A stretch of 64,000 bases of DNA from Membranihabitans marinus (GTDB taxonomy: Bacteria; Bacteroidota; Bacteroidia; Chitinophagales; Saprospiraceae). Positions 10,455 to 20,598 of the stretch are shown one piece after another (the stretch's first letter is position 1; every line of letters begins with the position of its first letter). A program made the translations under genes and the position numbers. The notes beneath the pieces were generated by a model. It made no database searches. It saw only the letters and a program-made list of their open reading frames with translations, and was not told the origin of the DNA. Location: contig NZ_JAJQYA010000001.1 of the NCBI RefSeq assembly GCF_021729155.1, positions 186,001 through 250,000 on the forward strand. The letters are read 5' to 3'.

Positions 10455-11765
10455 ATGGCAAGTCCTCGAACGGTAGCCTTTCATACTTTAGGCTGTAAAT
10501 TAAATTTCTCTGAATCTTCATCCTTGAAACGAATGTTTGAGGACAAGGGGTATTCGGCTATAGATTTTAACGATAGTGCAGATATATATGTCTTAAACAC
10601 ATGCTCGGTAACCGATTTTGCAGATAAAAAATGTCGGCAAATTGTACGCAAAATACTTCGAAACAATCCCGATGGTAGAATCATTGTCACAGGATGCTAT
10701 GCCCAATTAAAGCCCAAAGAGATCGCAGAAATAGATGGAGTAGACTTGGTATTGGGCGCTGCTGAGAAATTTCAAATGTTGGATTATATCGATCAATTAG
10801 ACGGTGCCAAGTCCAAAGGCATGGTTCACTGCTCTAATGTTCAAACCCTAACTACTTTTAACAATGCATTTTCGTTTGGAGACAGAACGCGATCTTTCTT
10901 AAAGATACAAGATGGCTGCGATTACAAGTGTACCTTCTGTACCATCCCCCAAGCCAGAGGTCGAAGTAGAAGTGATACTGTAGAGCAGGTGTTGAAAAAT
11001 GCCATTAACATAGGGCAGCAAGGTATTAAGGAAATCGTCCTTACCGGAGTAAATATTGGTGATTTTGGCAATGGAACTGAAGTGATTGAGGGTATACGTC
11101 CCAAAAAAGAAGCTCTCTTCATCGATCTTATTAAAGAATTGGATGAAATTGATGAAATCGAAAGATTCCGTATTTCTTCTATTGAGCCCAATCTATGCAA
11201 TGGTGAAATCATTGATTTTGTGGCTCAGTCTAAGCATTTTATGCCCCATTTTCACATGCCTTTGCAGTCAGGGAACAACAAACAGTTAGCCCAAATGAAG
11301 CGCCGATATAAGCGAGAACTCTATGCTCAACGTGTGGCCGATATTAAATCTACCATGCCCCACGCCTGTATTGGAGTGGATGTTATCGTGGGTTTTCCAG
11401 GCGAAACCGATGAAGATTTCATGGAAACCTATAATTTCATTGAATCCTTGGACATCAGTTATTTACACGTGTTTACATATTCAGAAAGACCCAACACTTT
11501 AGCTTATGACATGGGCGATGTCGTCGATATGAATAAGCGTCGTAAGCGCAATGAAATGCTTCGATTCCTGAGTGACGAAAAGAAAAAGACATTCTATCAT
11601 CGACATATTGGTGAAAAACGCAAAGTCCTTATTGAGTCGGACAAAGTAGAAGGCCAAGTAGCTGGCTGGACGGATAATTATATTAAGGTTAAATTGTCCG
11701 ACCATGAATATTCTATTAATACCATGAATGAAGTAGTCCTCAGCGAGGACAATCTATATATTTAG
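10455..11765 (+). CDS. mtaB: tRNA t6A37 methylthiotransferase
   Basis: Radical-SAM enzyme that converts t6A37 to ms2t6A37 in ANN-decoding tRNAs. The 436 residues contain the N-terminal UPF0004 domain, with its cluster cysteines in LGCKLN, NTCSVTD and VTGCYAQ. The radical-SAM triad is in DGCDYKCTFCTIPQARGRSRS. The HMPLQSGNN motif and a C-terminal TRAM domain (about 370-436) follow. The start MASPRTVAFHTLGCKLNFSE separates it from MiaB and RimO by overall layout. It is third in the U32-ferredoxin-mtaB operon. Confidence 0.95.
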   Translation: MASPRTVAFHTLGCKLNFSESSSLKRMFEDKGYSAIDFNDSADIYVLNTCSVTDFADKKCRQIVRKILRNNPDGRIIVTGCYAQLKPKEIAEIDGVDLVLGAAEKFQMLDYIDQLDGAKSKGMVHCSNVQTLTTFNNAFSFGDRTRSFLKIQDGCDYKCTFCTIPQARGRSRSDTVEQVLKNAINIGQQGIKEIVLTGVNIGDFGNGTEVIEGIRPKKEALFIDLIKELDEIDEIERFRISSIEPNLCNGEIIDFVAQSKHFMPHFHMPLQSGNNKQLAQMKRRYKRELYAQRVADIKSTMPHACIGVDVIVGFPGETDEDFMETYNFIESLDISYLHVFTYSERPNTLAYDMGDVVDMNKRRKRNEMLRFLSDEKKKTFYHRHIGEKRKVLIESDKVEGQVAGWTDNYIKVKLSDHEYSINTMNEVVLSEDNLYI

Positions 11766-11774
11766 TGAAGGAAT

Positions 11775-11908
11775 CGGAGCCATTGGCTAAACCCTAACGA
11801 ATTACATTAGGGTCAGGTCTTTTAGTAGAGGCGCAAGATTTTGCGTCTCCTGTCGTGGATTATATTAATACAAAACCGGAGCCAGTGGCTAAAACCCTAA
11901 CGAATTAC
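11775..11908. repeat. Two direct repeats with embedded hairpins
   Basis: Copies at 11775-11805 and 11877-11908 share about 30 bp: CGGAGCC(A), a TGGCTAAA(A) block and CCCTAACGAATTAC. Each holds the dyad AGCCA-N-TGGCT. The first copy also forms ACCCTAA / TTAGGGT (11791-11813), which could terminate mtaB. Between the copies sits GAGGCGCAA-GATT-TTGCGTCTC (11828-11849), a 9-bp stem with one G-U pair. The same AGCCA-N-TGGCT dyad recurs inside the hairpin cluster near 36.36 kb. Confidence 0.7.
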
Positions 11909-12022
11909 GGGGTAATCACTATGGTAGGACATTAATTTCATTTACGAGTCGCCTCGCTATCGAAGTATGAAATCCTATAATGTCTCTACTATCGTTAAAA
12001 ACTAATGAAGAATTACTTTGAT

Positions 12023-13675
<1,653 letters not shown>

Positions 13676-13823
13676 CTATGGATCTAAATAAAATGCGAAA
13701 GTACAGCATTTCCCTCACATATTATATTACCATCGAATGAATCTATAGCAAAGCCGCTATATTCATGTGGAATAGTAGCAATAATAGGATAAAGCTTATT
13801 TAAGACTGGTCTTTATCTATGTT

Positions 13824-15029
13824 TTATGAAACGGTAACAGCCGACATGGGGTATGATACCAACGCTTTTTCAAGACAATCCATGGCCAGTTTTAATTGTT
13901 CCAATTCTAAAACATAAGCTATTCTCAGCTCATCGTGACCCAACCCTTCTGTAGAGTAAAAACCATTTCCAGGAGCTAGCATCACGGTATTGTTGTTAGA
14001 TCTAAAATCGGTGAGTAACCACTTGCAAAAATGTTCTGCACTATCTACCGGAAATTTGGCGAAAATATAAAAAGCGCCTTCCGGGTGATTGATGGTTACA
14101 CCTGGAATTTTTTCTAATCGACTGATGACGTAGTTACGACGTTCCTTATAGATAGATAAGATGCGATTGGAATATTCCGGGCCTGGATTGATAATTTGCT
14201 CGGCATATTCTTGAGCCAACATAGGTGGACTTAGGCGAAGCTGAGCATATTTTAATATTTGTTCTTGTACCAATCGATTGTGGGTTACGATACAACCAAC
14301 CCGAGCTCCACATGCATTATACCTTTTGCTGATGGAGTCCAATACTATAACTCGATCTCTGATGTGTTCTAAATGCAAGACCGAATAGAAGTCTTCCTCA
14401 TAGCAAAACTCACGATATACTTCATCTACTATAAGGTATAAATCGTATTTAAGTACGAGTTCAGCCAATTCGATTAGCATTTTTTTAGAATATACCTTAC
14501 CGGTAGGATTGTTGGGGTTGCACAACAACAAAGCACGAGTGTGTTCATTGACTACCTCTTCGAATTTCTGTACATCGGGCACGGGAAATCCTTCTTCAAA
14601 TGGAGTGTAAATAGGACGTATAGACACGCCTGCCATTTTACTTATTCCATTATAGTTGGCATAAAAGGGTTCTTGAACAATAAGTTCATCGCCTTGATCC
14701 ATGATGGCATAAAGGGTCAATGAAAGGGCTTCACTGGCACCAGTAGTTACTAAGATATCTTCTTCTCGAAGCGATATTCCCCACTCCGCATAATAGGCTT
14801 GAAATTTTTTGCGAACCTTGTCTTCTCCTTCCGATTTGCCATAGGGCAAATAATCTTTAGACCAATTTTCCAAACTCGTTTTTGGATGTATAGGCGATGC
14901 TACATCGGGTTGGCCTATATTGAGATGAAATATAGTTACTCCCTCTGCTTTTGCTTGATCGGCAAAAGCGGAAAGTTTGCGTATAGGAGATTGGTAAGCA
15001 TTCAGGCTCCGCTGTGATACTCTATTCAT
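13824..15029 (-). CDS. Class I PLP-dependent aminotransferase
   Basis: Fold-type I aminotransferase of 401 residues, in the aspartate/aromatic aminotransferase group. Visible landmarks are IGQPDVASP near the N-terminus, TTGASEALSL, the LLCNPNNPTGKVYSK loop, the VDEVYREF Asp-Tyr pair and the PLP-lysine segment LDSISKRYNACGARVG. ELRIAYVLE near the end contains the substrate carboxylate-binding Arg. Substrate specificity cannot be read with confidence. It lies 20 bp downstream of the DUF3467 gene on the same strand, so the two may be cotranscribed. Confidence 0.92.
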   Translation of the reverse strand: MNRVSQRSLNAYQSPIRKLSAFADQAKAEGVTIFHLNIGQPDVASPIHPKTSLENWSKDYLPYGKSEGEDKVRKKFQAYYAEWGISLREEDILVTTGASEALSLTLYAIMDQGDELIVQEPFYANYNGISKMAGVSIRPIYTPFEEGFPVPDVQKFEEVVNEHTRALLLCNPNNPTGKVYSKKMLIELAELVLKYDLYLIVDEVYREFCYEEDFYSVLHLEHIRDRVIVLDSISKRYNACGARVGCIVTHNRLVQEQILKYAQLRLSPPMLAQEYAEQIINPGPEYSNRILSIYKERRNYVISRLEKIPGVTINHPEGAFYIFAKFPVDSAEHFCKWLLTDFRSNNNTVMLAPGNGFYSTEGLGHDELRIAYVLELEQLKLAMDCLEKALVSYPMSAVTVS

Positions 15030-15049
15030 TTTACCTGCTTTTAAGTGGC

Positions 15050-15364
15050 TTATGCTTGCGCATTGGGAATGTTGAAATTCATTGGTGGCATATTGGTTCC
15101 ACCTTCGTTGATATTGCCATGCTGGGCCTCGTATTTCTTAAGGTTTTCCTCTAGTGCCAATAATAATCTTTTGGCGTGTTGTGGGCTGAGGATAATTCTA
15201 CTCTTTACTTTGGCCTTGGGTATGTTGGGCATCATTCGCACAAAATCTACCACAAATTCTTGATTAGAATGTGAGATAATAGCTAGATTGGCATATATGC
15301 CATCGGCTATTTCTTCCGTAATTTCTATATTCATTTGATTCTGTGCCTTCTTATTGTCATCCAT
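15050..15364 (-). CDS. DUF3467 domain protein
   Basis: Conserved small cytoplasmic protein of unknown function. The core IADGIYANLAIISHSNQEF, then VVDFVRMMPNIPKAKVKSRI and ILSPQHAKRLLLALEENLKKYE, is the typical DUF3467 sequence. The C-terminus is Asn/Pro/Met-rich. I place the start at the internal Met (MDDNKKAQNQM) because the family begins there. An upstream in-frame Met at 15385 would add seven unconserved residues. It sits immediately before the aminotransferase. Confidence 0.85.
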   Translation of the reverse strand: MDDNKKAQNQMNIEITEEIADGIYANLAIISHSNQEFVVDFVRMMPNIPKAKVKSRIILSPQHAKRLLLALEENLKKYEAQHGNINEGGTNMPPMNFNIPNAQA

Positions 15365-15671
15365 TCTGCAAATATTTGGGGTCAAAATTACTTGAAATAT
15401 TCCTAGGAATATAAAATTTTTTAGCTTTTATGAGTTTTTCGCAAGACTTAGTAGTTTTTATGTGTAATCAATAGTATTACATTCATATTATTAATATGTT
15501 AATCCTTCATATGTTAATCTCTCATTTTGTACTTGAGTTTCAAAATGGGGTAACATCTTTTTGATTACAGTAAAACTTCATCATATTTGACGTAATATAT
15601 TGTTAATCAATATTTTTTAAATTATAAAATATTGTCATATATTTGCAATACCATCTCAAAAACCGCAATAT

Positions 15672-15875
15672 ATGAAGTTTAAAATTTTACAATTTATTGT
15701 ATTATTTGCAGGCTGTTTAGGCTTAATGTGCATATGCTTTCCCGAGTATGCTTGTCTATTGAGCAGTCGACAAAAATACCAACCATTAGTTCACACTATA
15801 AAAGGATCGACGTCCTCGCTGATTACGCGTATGGATACCTTGTCCTATGGTCAAGAAATACAGGTTGATTTATGA
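15672..15875 (+). CDS. Hypothetical small exported peptide
   Basis: A 67-residue frame beginning with a plausible signal or membrane segment (MKFKILQFIVLFAGCLGL), then a short hydrophilic tail. I recognise no family. In its favour are the hydrophobic start and a TATATTTG -7-like box at 15638-15645. Against it are its short length, lack of a visible ribosome site and unusual cysteine-rich start. It converges on the PspC gene. It could equally be noncoding. Confidence 0.35.
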   Translation: MKFKILQFIVLFAGCLGLMCICFPEYACLLSSRQKYQPLVHTIKGSTSSLITRMDTLSYGQEIQVDL

Positions 15876-15897
15876 TTTAGGGAAAAAATTACACTGG

Positions 15898-16137
15898 CTA
15901 TAAATAATGTAATGGCCTACGACCTTGGAAATATTTTTTCCAATGGATCCAAAATGCCAAAAATAGGTATATAATAATAGGAGATCCAAAGGTAAGTAGT
16001 GACAAGTAGACAAAGTATATTCTGACTTTGTCTACTGCAAAGCCAAAATAATCAGATATGGCTGAACATACTCCGAAGGCGGGTTTTTCAAATACATCTC
16101 TCCACTTCATGCTTGTATTAACGTTGTAGATGGTCAC
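15898..16137 (-). CDS. PspC-domain small membrane protein
   Basis: A 79-residue protein with the PspC pattern: a short N-terminal stretch (KPAFGVCSAISDYFGF), VRIYFVYLSLLTFGSP, and a hydrophobic helix ending YLFLAFWIHWKK. PspC proteins belong to the envelope-stress (phage shock) response. Small stand-alone members are common in Bacteroidota. No other psp gene is adjacent, so its regulation cannot be inferred. Confidence 0.85.
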   Translation of the reverse strand: MTIYNVNTSMKWRDVFEKPAFGVCSAISDYFGFAVDKVRIYFVYLSLLTFGSPIIIYLFLAFWIHWKKYFQGRRPLHYL

Positions 16138-16584
16138 AATATTATATCACTGCCTAATTTACAATAATAATTTAATCAATTTGTTTTATTCTATTAATAT
16201 TTTACTCTCAATACCAGTGACATTTCTTGAATTATAAGGAGTTTTTACAATATTAAGACCATGGTGAAATATTTAGATTGTATTTGTAAGATAAGTCTAT
16301 GTGTTAGTCATAGTGGATGTAATACTGAAATGTAGCCATTGTTTCATCCTGTTGTGTTGGAGAATGTGAGGAATGAAAATATTAGAAATTAAGGGGGATT
16401 TCCAAATATAAATTACAAAATATTAGAATCGCTAATTTCCCCTCACATCCTAATTACATAGGCATTTTACTATTCTGTAAATTATATAGAATAAAAAAAG
16501 GGTGACCAATAATGATCACCCCATATTTTATACGAAATACATTTGGTATTATACGATTTCCGTCAATTATAAACGTAATTCTTA
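16138..16584. other. Intergenic with one terminator and a short dispersed motif
   Basis: This 447-bp AT-rich gap carries the terminator at 16493-16521 and, at 16531-16587, a motif (CATTTGGTATTA ... GTAATTCTTATTA) that resembles one at 54861-54915. Nothing else was recognised. Confidence 0.5.
16493..16521 (-). terminator. Terminator of the HUMPS/dehydrogenase operon
   Basis: On the minus strand the stem GGGTGA ... TCACCC, flanked by extra pairs, is followed by seven T residues. It lies about 64 bp after the stop of the TIM-barrel epimerase gene. Confidence 0.8.
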
Positions 16585-17475
16585 TTAGTTCTCAGGCCAA
16601 TATTGTTTAATCTTCTTTTGAAGGAAAGCAACACTTCGGGCGAGTTGATCCATGCCGTCCACACCGTCTTCAATACTGATCCAGCTATCGAATCCTACCC
16701 TTGCCAACTCTGTAAAAATAGCATCGTAGTCATTCAGACCTTTTCCTATTTCACCGTGGCTCAATCTTTTGGCGTAACCAGTAGCTCCACCTTCTTCTTT
16801 TCTTAAATCGTCGAGAGTCCCCTCTTTTAAATAGCGATCACTAGCGTGCATGGTCACTACCCTATCCGATACTTTGTACAATAACTCTAAAGGATCTTCC
16901 GCTGCCAAATAAGTGTTAGAAGGATCGTAGTTTACTCCGAAATTGGGGTGGTGAATTCTGTCGACTAGGGGACAGAAAATCTCCATTTTCTGAGCAAATT
17001 CAGGATATTCCCAAAAGTCATCTTTGTAATGGTTCTCTATGATCAAGGTGATATTGCGTTCCTCGGCATATGGAAGGCAAGCTTCAATGCATTCAACGGT
17101 GTAGTTGATGCCTTCTTCAACAGTCAATACAGGTCTGCGTTGTCCAGAAAGGACTCTGCAATAAGACCCCCCCAAGGCATAGGTCATATCGATCCACTGC
17201 TTTTGTTTTTCTATTTCTTTGGCTCTAAAACCAGGATCTGGATGTGTGAAATCTGGAGAGCAACACATCATGGGAATGGTTTTGCCATGGCCTTCCACTT
17301 GTTTTCTAAATTCTGACCAATTCGACTTGTCTTTCATTTCCAAAAATCCAGCATACCACTCTAGACCGTCAATTTCTAGTTGGACGGCTAATTCTATCCA
17401 TTCGGATACTTTCATGGTGCCATCTTTGCATAATTCTTGCATAAAGGCTTTTGGAAAAGCGGCTAACTTCGGCAT
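16585..17475 (-). CDS. TIM-barrel sugar (phosphate) isomerase/epimerase
   Basis: Xylose-isomerase-like TIM barrel of the AP-endonuclease-2 superfamily, which includes UlaE/YiaR L-xylulose-5-P 3-epimerase and hydroxypyruvate isomerase. The 296 residues have no signal peptide, so it is cytoplasmic. Likely metal ligands are visible in order: Glu in LIIENHY, Asp in GVNYDPSN, His in VTMHASD and Glu in WISIEDG. It is the last gene of a four-gene leftward operon with a HUMPS enzyme, a zinc-type dehydrogenase and an SDR. The context suggests isomerising a keto-sugar or pentulose made by those enzymes. The exact substrate is unknown. Confidence 0.85.
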   Translation of the reverse strand: MPKLAAFPKAFMQELCKDGTMKVSEWIELAVQLEIDGLEWYAGFLEMKDKSNWSEFRKQVEGHGKTIPMMCCSPDFTHPDPGFRAKEIEKQKQWIDMTYALGGSYCRVLSGQRRPVLTVEEGINYTVECIEACLPYAEERNITLIIENHYKDDFWEYPEFAQKMEIFCPLVDRIHHPNFGVNYDPSNTYLAAEDPLELLYKVSDRVVTMHASDRYLKEGTLDDLRKEEGGATGYAKRLSHGEIGKGLNDYDAIFTELARVGFDSWISIEDGVDGMDQLARSVAFLQKKIKQYWPEN

Positions 17476-17499
17476 ATTATTATATTTTAAATTCTAAAA

Positions 17500-18297
17500 C
17501 TATTTATTGGGAATCGTCGATTCATCTTTAGGAGCATTTCTCCCAATCATTGGGTATTGTTCCAATTCTACACATTGAGCAGTAATAGGACCGCTTTCGT
17601 CTGACAACCAATATATGACAGCTGCGGCAATTTCCTCTGGATAGATTATTCTACCTGCAGGAGCATACATTCGAGGAAGTTCTTTGTACCAGTCTTCCGA
17701 AAGATTGTGCGATCGCTTTCGCTCAATCTCTTTTTCGGTCAATACCCATCCCGGATTGATTTGATTGACACGCACTCCATAATCTCTGAATAGTACGTCG
17801 CCTAGGTTTCTGGTCATGGTCATCATCGCTCCTTTGGACATACTATAGGCCAATAGGTTGGGCTCGCCGGCCCAAGCATTTACCGATCCTATATTCAGAA
17901 CACAACCTCTGTTTTTAGAAAGCTCCTTTAAACCGGATTGAATAAGAGAGAATGGGGCAACAGCATTGACCTCATAAACCCTATGCAACAAATCGGCATT
18001 GGTGGTGTGAATGTCAGAAGAGGTAACCATGGCGGCATTGTTCACTATGGCGTCGAGTCGACCAAAGCTTTCTATAGCGGCATTTGTCAACCTTTGGGCA
18101 CATCCCTCGGACGCAAGGTCATCTAGGTGAAGAATGGCATTGTCTGAACCCAGTTCGGCCAACACCTTCTCTCCTGCCTCTTTTTCTCTACCGTGTAATA
18201 CTACTTTTCCACCTTCCTGAACGCATCGTTGAGCAATGGCTTTACCGATACCGGTAGTGGAGCCAGTAATGATAATTACTTTGTCTTGTAAACGCAT
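17500..18297 (-). CDS. Short-chain dehydrogenase/reductase
   Basis: Classical SDR of 265 residues. The cofactor motif GSTTGIGK is at about 12-19. VNNAAMV, the catalytic Ser in NIGSVNAW and YSMSK (Tyr and Lys) follow, then NQINPGWVLT. The Arg in LHGRE after the second strand suggests that NADP(H) may be accepted. The start is 2 bp from the stop of the upstream dehydrogenase gene, so they are cotranscribed. It probably interconverts hydroxyl and keto groups on the same sugar-derived substrate as its neighbours (inference). Confidence 0.9.
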   Translation of the reverse strand: MRLQDKVIIITGSTTGIGKAIAQRCVQEGGKVVLHGREKEAGEKVLAELGSDNAILHLDDLASEGCAQRLTNAAIESFGRLDAIVNNAAMVTSSDIHTTNADLLHRVYEVNAVAPFSLIQSGLKELSKNRGCVLNIGSVNAWAGEPNLLAYSMSKGAMMTMTRNLGDVLFRDYGVRVNQINPGWVLTEKEIERKRSHNLSEDWYKELPRMYAPAGRIIYPEEIAAAVIYWLSDESGPITAQCVELEQYPMIGRNAPKDESTIPNK

Positions 18298-18299
18298 AG

Positions 18300-19325
18300 T
18301 TATATTGGTTTTAAAACACTCTTAACTACATCTCCGTGATGCATTTTATTGAAAGCCGTCTCCCACTCGTCAAAAGCCCAAACGCCACCTATAATAGGTC
18401 TTACGTCTAATTGTCCGCTGGCCATAAGAGCGATTAATCTTTCCCATATAGGCCAGTTGTGACTGAAACTTCCCTGAAGGGCAACATTTTTTTGAACCAA
18501 TGGATCTAAGCTAAAACCGATAGGGTTTTTACCCCATCCCACTTTTGAAATCCTACCATTGGGGCGAACTAGATCAATTGCTACTTTTAAGGTAGCGCTT
18601 ACTCCAGCCGCATCGATGATGGTATCGGCTCCCAGTCCATCTCTTTCCATAGCCCATTGTGTGGCATCACCAATTATTGGCGTACAGCCATATTGCTTGG
18701 CGATATTCAATCTTCCTTTGTCGGCTTCTAGACCCACAATAGCTACCTCTGCTCCGCATAGTCTGGCCATAGCCGCACATAGGATGCCGATGGTTCCAGG
18801 TCCTAGTACGATGACGCGATCACCCGGCTTGATATGGCCGTTGCCTACTACGGCATTGAAGGCTACACAGCAGGGCTCTGTTAAGCACGCTTGCTCGAAG
18901 GGTACATGATCAGGTACGCGGTGCAAACATCTGGCCGGTACTTTTACATATTTAGTCATGGCGCCATTGACACCGTAGCCAAATCCCTTTCGAGTGGGGT
19001 CTAAGTTGTATAAACCTTGTCTTGACATGGGATTGTTGGTATCGATAACAGCGGCAGTTTCACTCACCACTCTATCCCCTTCTTTCCAGCCAGTAACTCG
19101 ACTTCCCAATTCAACTATATGTCCGCCAAACTCGTGTCCCAAAACTACTGGATAGTTTACCGGCCAACTGTGGTCAGCTGTCCATTGATGAAGGTCACTA
19201 CCACAGACGCCTACATTGGCCACTGCCAACAATACATCTTCATCCCCGATTTCTGGTCTGGCTATTTCTCTTAATTCTACTGAACCACTGGTTGGTGCAA
19301 AATTTACAACAGCAGGTGAACTCAT
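18300..19325 (-). CDS. Zinc-type medium-chain dehydrogenase, structural zinc site lost
   Basis: MDR-family NAD(P)-dependent alcohol/polyol dehydrogenase of 341 residues (sorbitol/threonine dehydrogenase group). Catalytic zinc ligands are present: Cys41 (CGSDLH) and His63-Glu64 (GHEFGG). The Rossmann segment GPGTIGILCAAMARL is intact. The lobe that normally carries four cysteines (CxxCxxC...C) reads DTNNPMSRQGLYNLD at 95-109. The four positions are Asp, Asn, Ser and Asp, so no structural zinc can bind there. It is second in the operon, 35 bp after the HUMPS gene and 2 bp before the SDR. Substrate is unknown, probably a sugar alcohol or sugar acid. Confidence 0.88.
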   Translation of the reverse strand: MSSPAVVNFAPTSGSVELREIARPEIGDEDVLLAVANVGVCGSDLHQWTADHSWPVNYPVVLGHEFGGHIVELGSRVTGWKEGDRVVSETAAVIDTNNPMSRQGLYNLDPTRKGFGYGVNGAMTKYVKVPARCLHRVPDHVPFEQACLTEPCCVAFNAVVGNGHIKPGDRVIVLGPGTIGILCAAMARLCGAEVAIVGLEADKGRLNIAKQYGCTPIIGDATQWAMERDGLGADTIIDAAGVSATLKVAIDLVRPNGRISKVGWGKNPIGFSLDPLVQKNVALQGSFSHNWPIWERLIALMASGQLDVRPIIGGVWAFDEWETAFNKMHHGDVVKSVLKPI

Positions 19326-19360
19326 ATCTTTATTATTTAAGTGTTTTTATTTAATTATTT

Positions 19361-20065
19361 TTATTGACCAACTTTTACATCGCCATAACTATGTACTTTT
19401 TCACAAATCATACGCAAAGATGCTTCCAAATTGCCATCGGCAGTTTTAAAGGCATCGGCGTCTATGGTCAATGGAGCACCGAGTACTACTAGAGGGGCAC
19501 CTAGTTCAGGGCATTGAATAGCTTGTTCCAAACTAAGACCTCCAACTGCTTGTACAGGTACATTTACGGCATTGACTACTTCTTTCAATTGATCCATTGG
19601 GCTAGGCATTCTCAAACCTCTGGCGGCGATACCTCTTCTTTCGTCGTAGCCGATGTGGTGAATGACGTATCCGCAACCCAAATCTTCCAATCTTTTGGCA
19701 CCTTCTACCATGTCAGGGCATCCGAGATTGTCACCCATAACCTCAGCACCGAAATCTTTACCCGCTTGAACAACACATTTGATGGTCTCTTCGTGTGCTC
19801 TTGCCATGACTACTACGTGAGTAGCTCCAGCTTTGGCCATCATTTCAGCCTCTAAATATCCGCCATCCATGGTTTTTAGATCGGCTACAATCGGAACACC
19901 AGGAAATGCTTCTCTCAATTTTCGGACACCGTGGAGTCCTTCTGCTAGGATGAGAGGAGTTCCCGCTTCTAGCCAATCTACACCAGCTCTCATAGCCATG
20001 GCAGCTGTTTCTAATGCTTCATCAATATTGGTTAAATCAAGTGAAATTTGAACAATTGGTTTCAT
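19361..20065 (-). CDS. HUMPS-family decarboxylase/synthase (UlaD/Hps type)
   Basis: OMP-decarboxylase-superfamily TIM barrel of 234 residues. The group contains 3-keto-L-gulonate-6-phosphate decarboxylase (UlaD) and 3-hexulose-6-phosphate synthase (Hps). The metal/catalytic strand VADLKTMDGG matches the DxKTxD signature. IHHIGYDER and VQAVGGLS are further family blocks, the second for phosphate binding. It is the first gene of the leftward operon. A UlaD-like enzyme with a UlaE-like epimerase resembles the ascorbate/diketogulonate pathway, but no kinase or PTS is present here. Decarboxylase versus aldolase activity cannot be decided. Confidence 0.82.
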   Translation of the reverse strand: MKPIVQISLDLTNIDEALETAAMAMRAGVDWLEAGTPLILAEGLHGVRKLREAFPGVPIVADLKTMDGGYLEAEMMAKAGATHVVVMARAHEETIKCVVQAGKDFGAEVMGDNLGCPDMVEGAKRLEDLGCGYVIHHIGYDERRGIAARGLRMPSPMDQLKEVVNAVNVPVQAVGGLSLEQAIQCPELGAPLVVLGAPLTIDADAFKTADGNLEASLRMICEKVHSYGDVKVGQ

Positions 20066-20120
20066 CTTTATTTGTATTTTATATTATTGAATTGTACCTA
20101 AATCAATATTGTATATGGAA

Positions 20121-20147
20121 CGTTTCAAACGGTCAACTAGACTAGTT
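20121..20147. promoter_or_regulatory. Two adjacent candidate operator palindromes
   Basis: CGTTT-C-AAACG (20121-20131) and AACTAG-A-CTAGTT (20135-20147) are perfect dyads with one-base centres, 3 bp apart and 56-82 bp upstream of the HUMPS start. They lie in the shared 533-bp region (20066-20598) between two divergent sugar operons. I see nothing else definite in that region. No regulator gene is linked, so the bound protein is unknown. Confidence 0.4.
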
Positions 20148-20598
20148 AACGTCAAAATGATTTGAAAATTGGTAAAATTAGTGACCGTATTTCTATCTCC
20201 CCATTAGATTGCAAATATCATGGTTTTGTATGCCAATATGTGTTGTAAAATATTTCCATTGATGGTAGTATTTTGTCTTTTTATAGTACAAAGTATTCTA
20301 TATTAAGTTTGTTATTGGGAAAATGTGTAATTTAATGATTTTTTACGTGGTTACTTTTTGATATCAGTGAAGTTATTTAGCGATTCAAGGTAGATTGAAT
20401 GAAGAAATAGAAATAAGTTAAAATAGTATTATCTTTTTTATAAGGACTAGTGCTTTTTTTTTATTGGATCGTTTGAATAGATATATATTGGGGTGATTCT
20501 GATGATATTGGAATTTAATATTAAGAAGTGAATCCATTTAGATAGATTTATTAAAATAGACAGAAGAAAATTTTAAAATATAAAATACAATAAGTACT

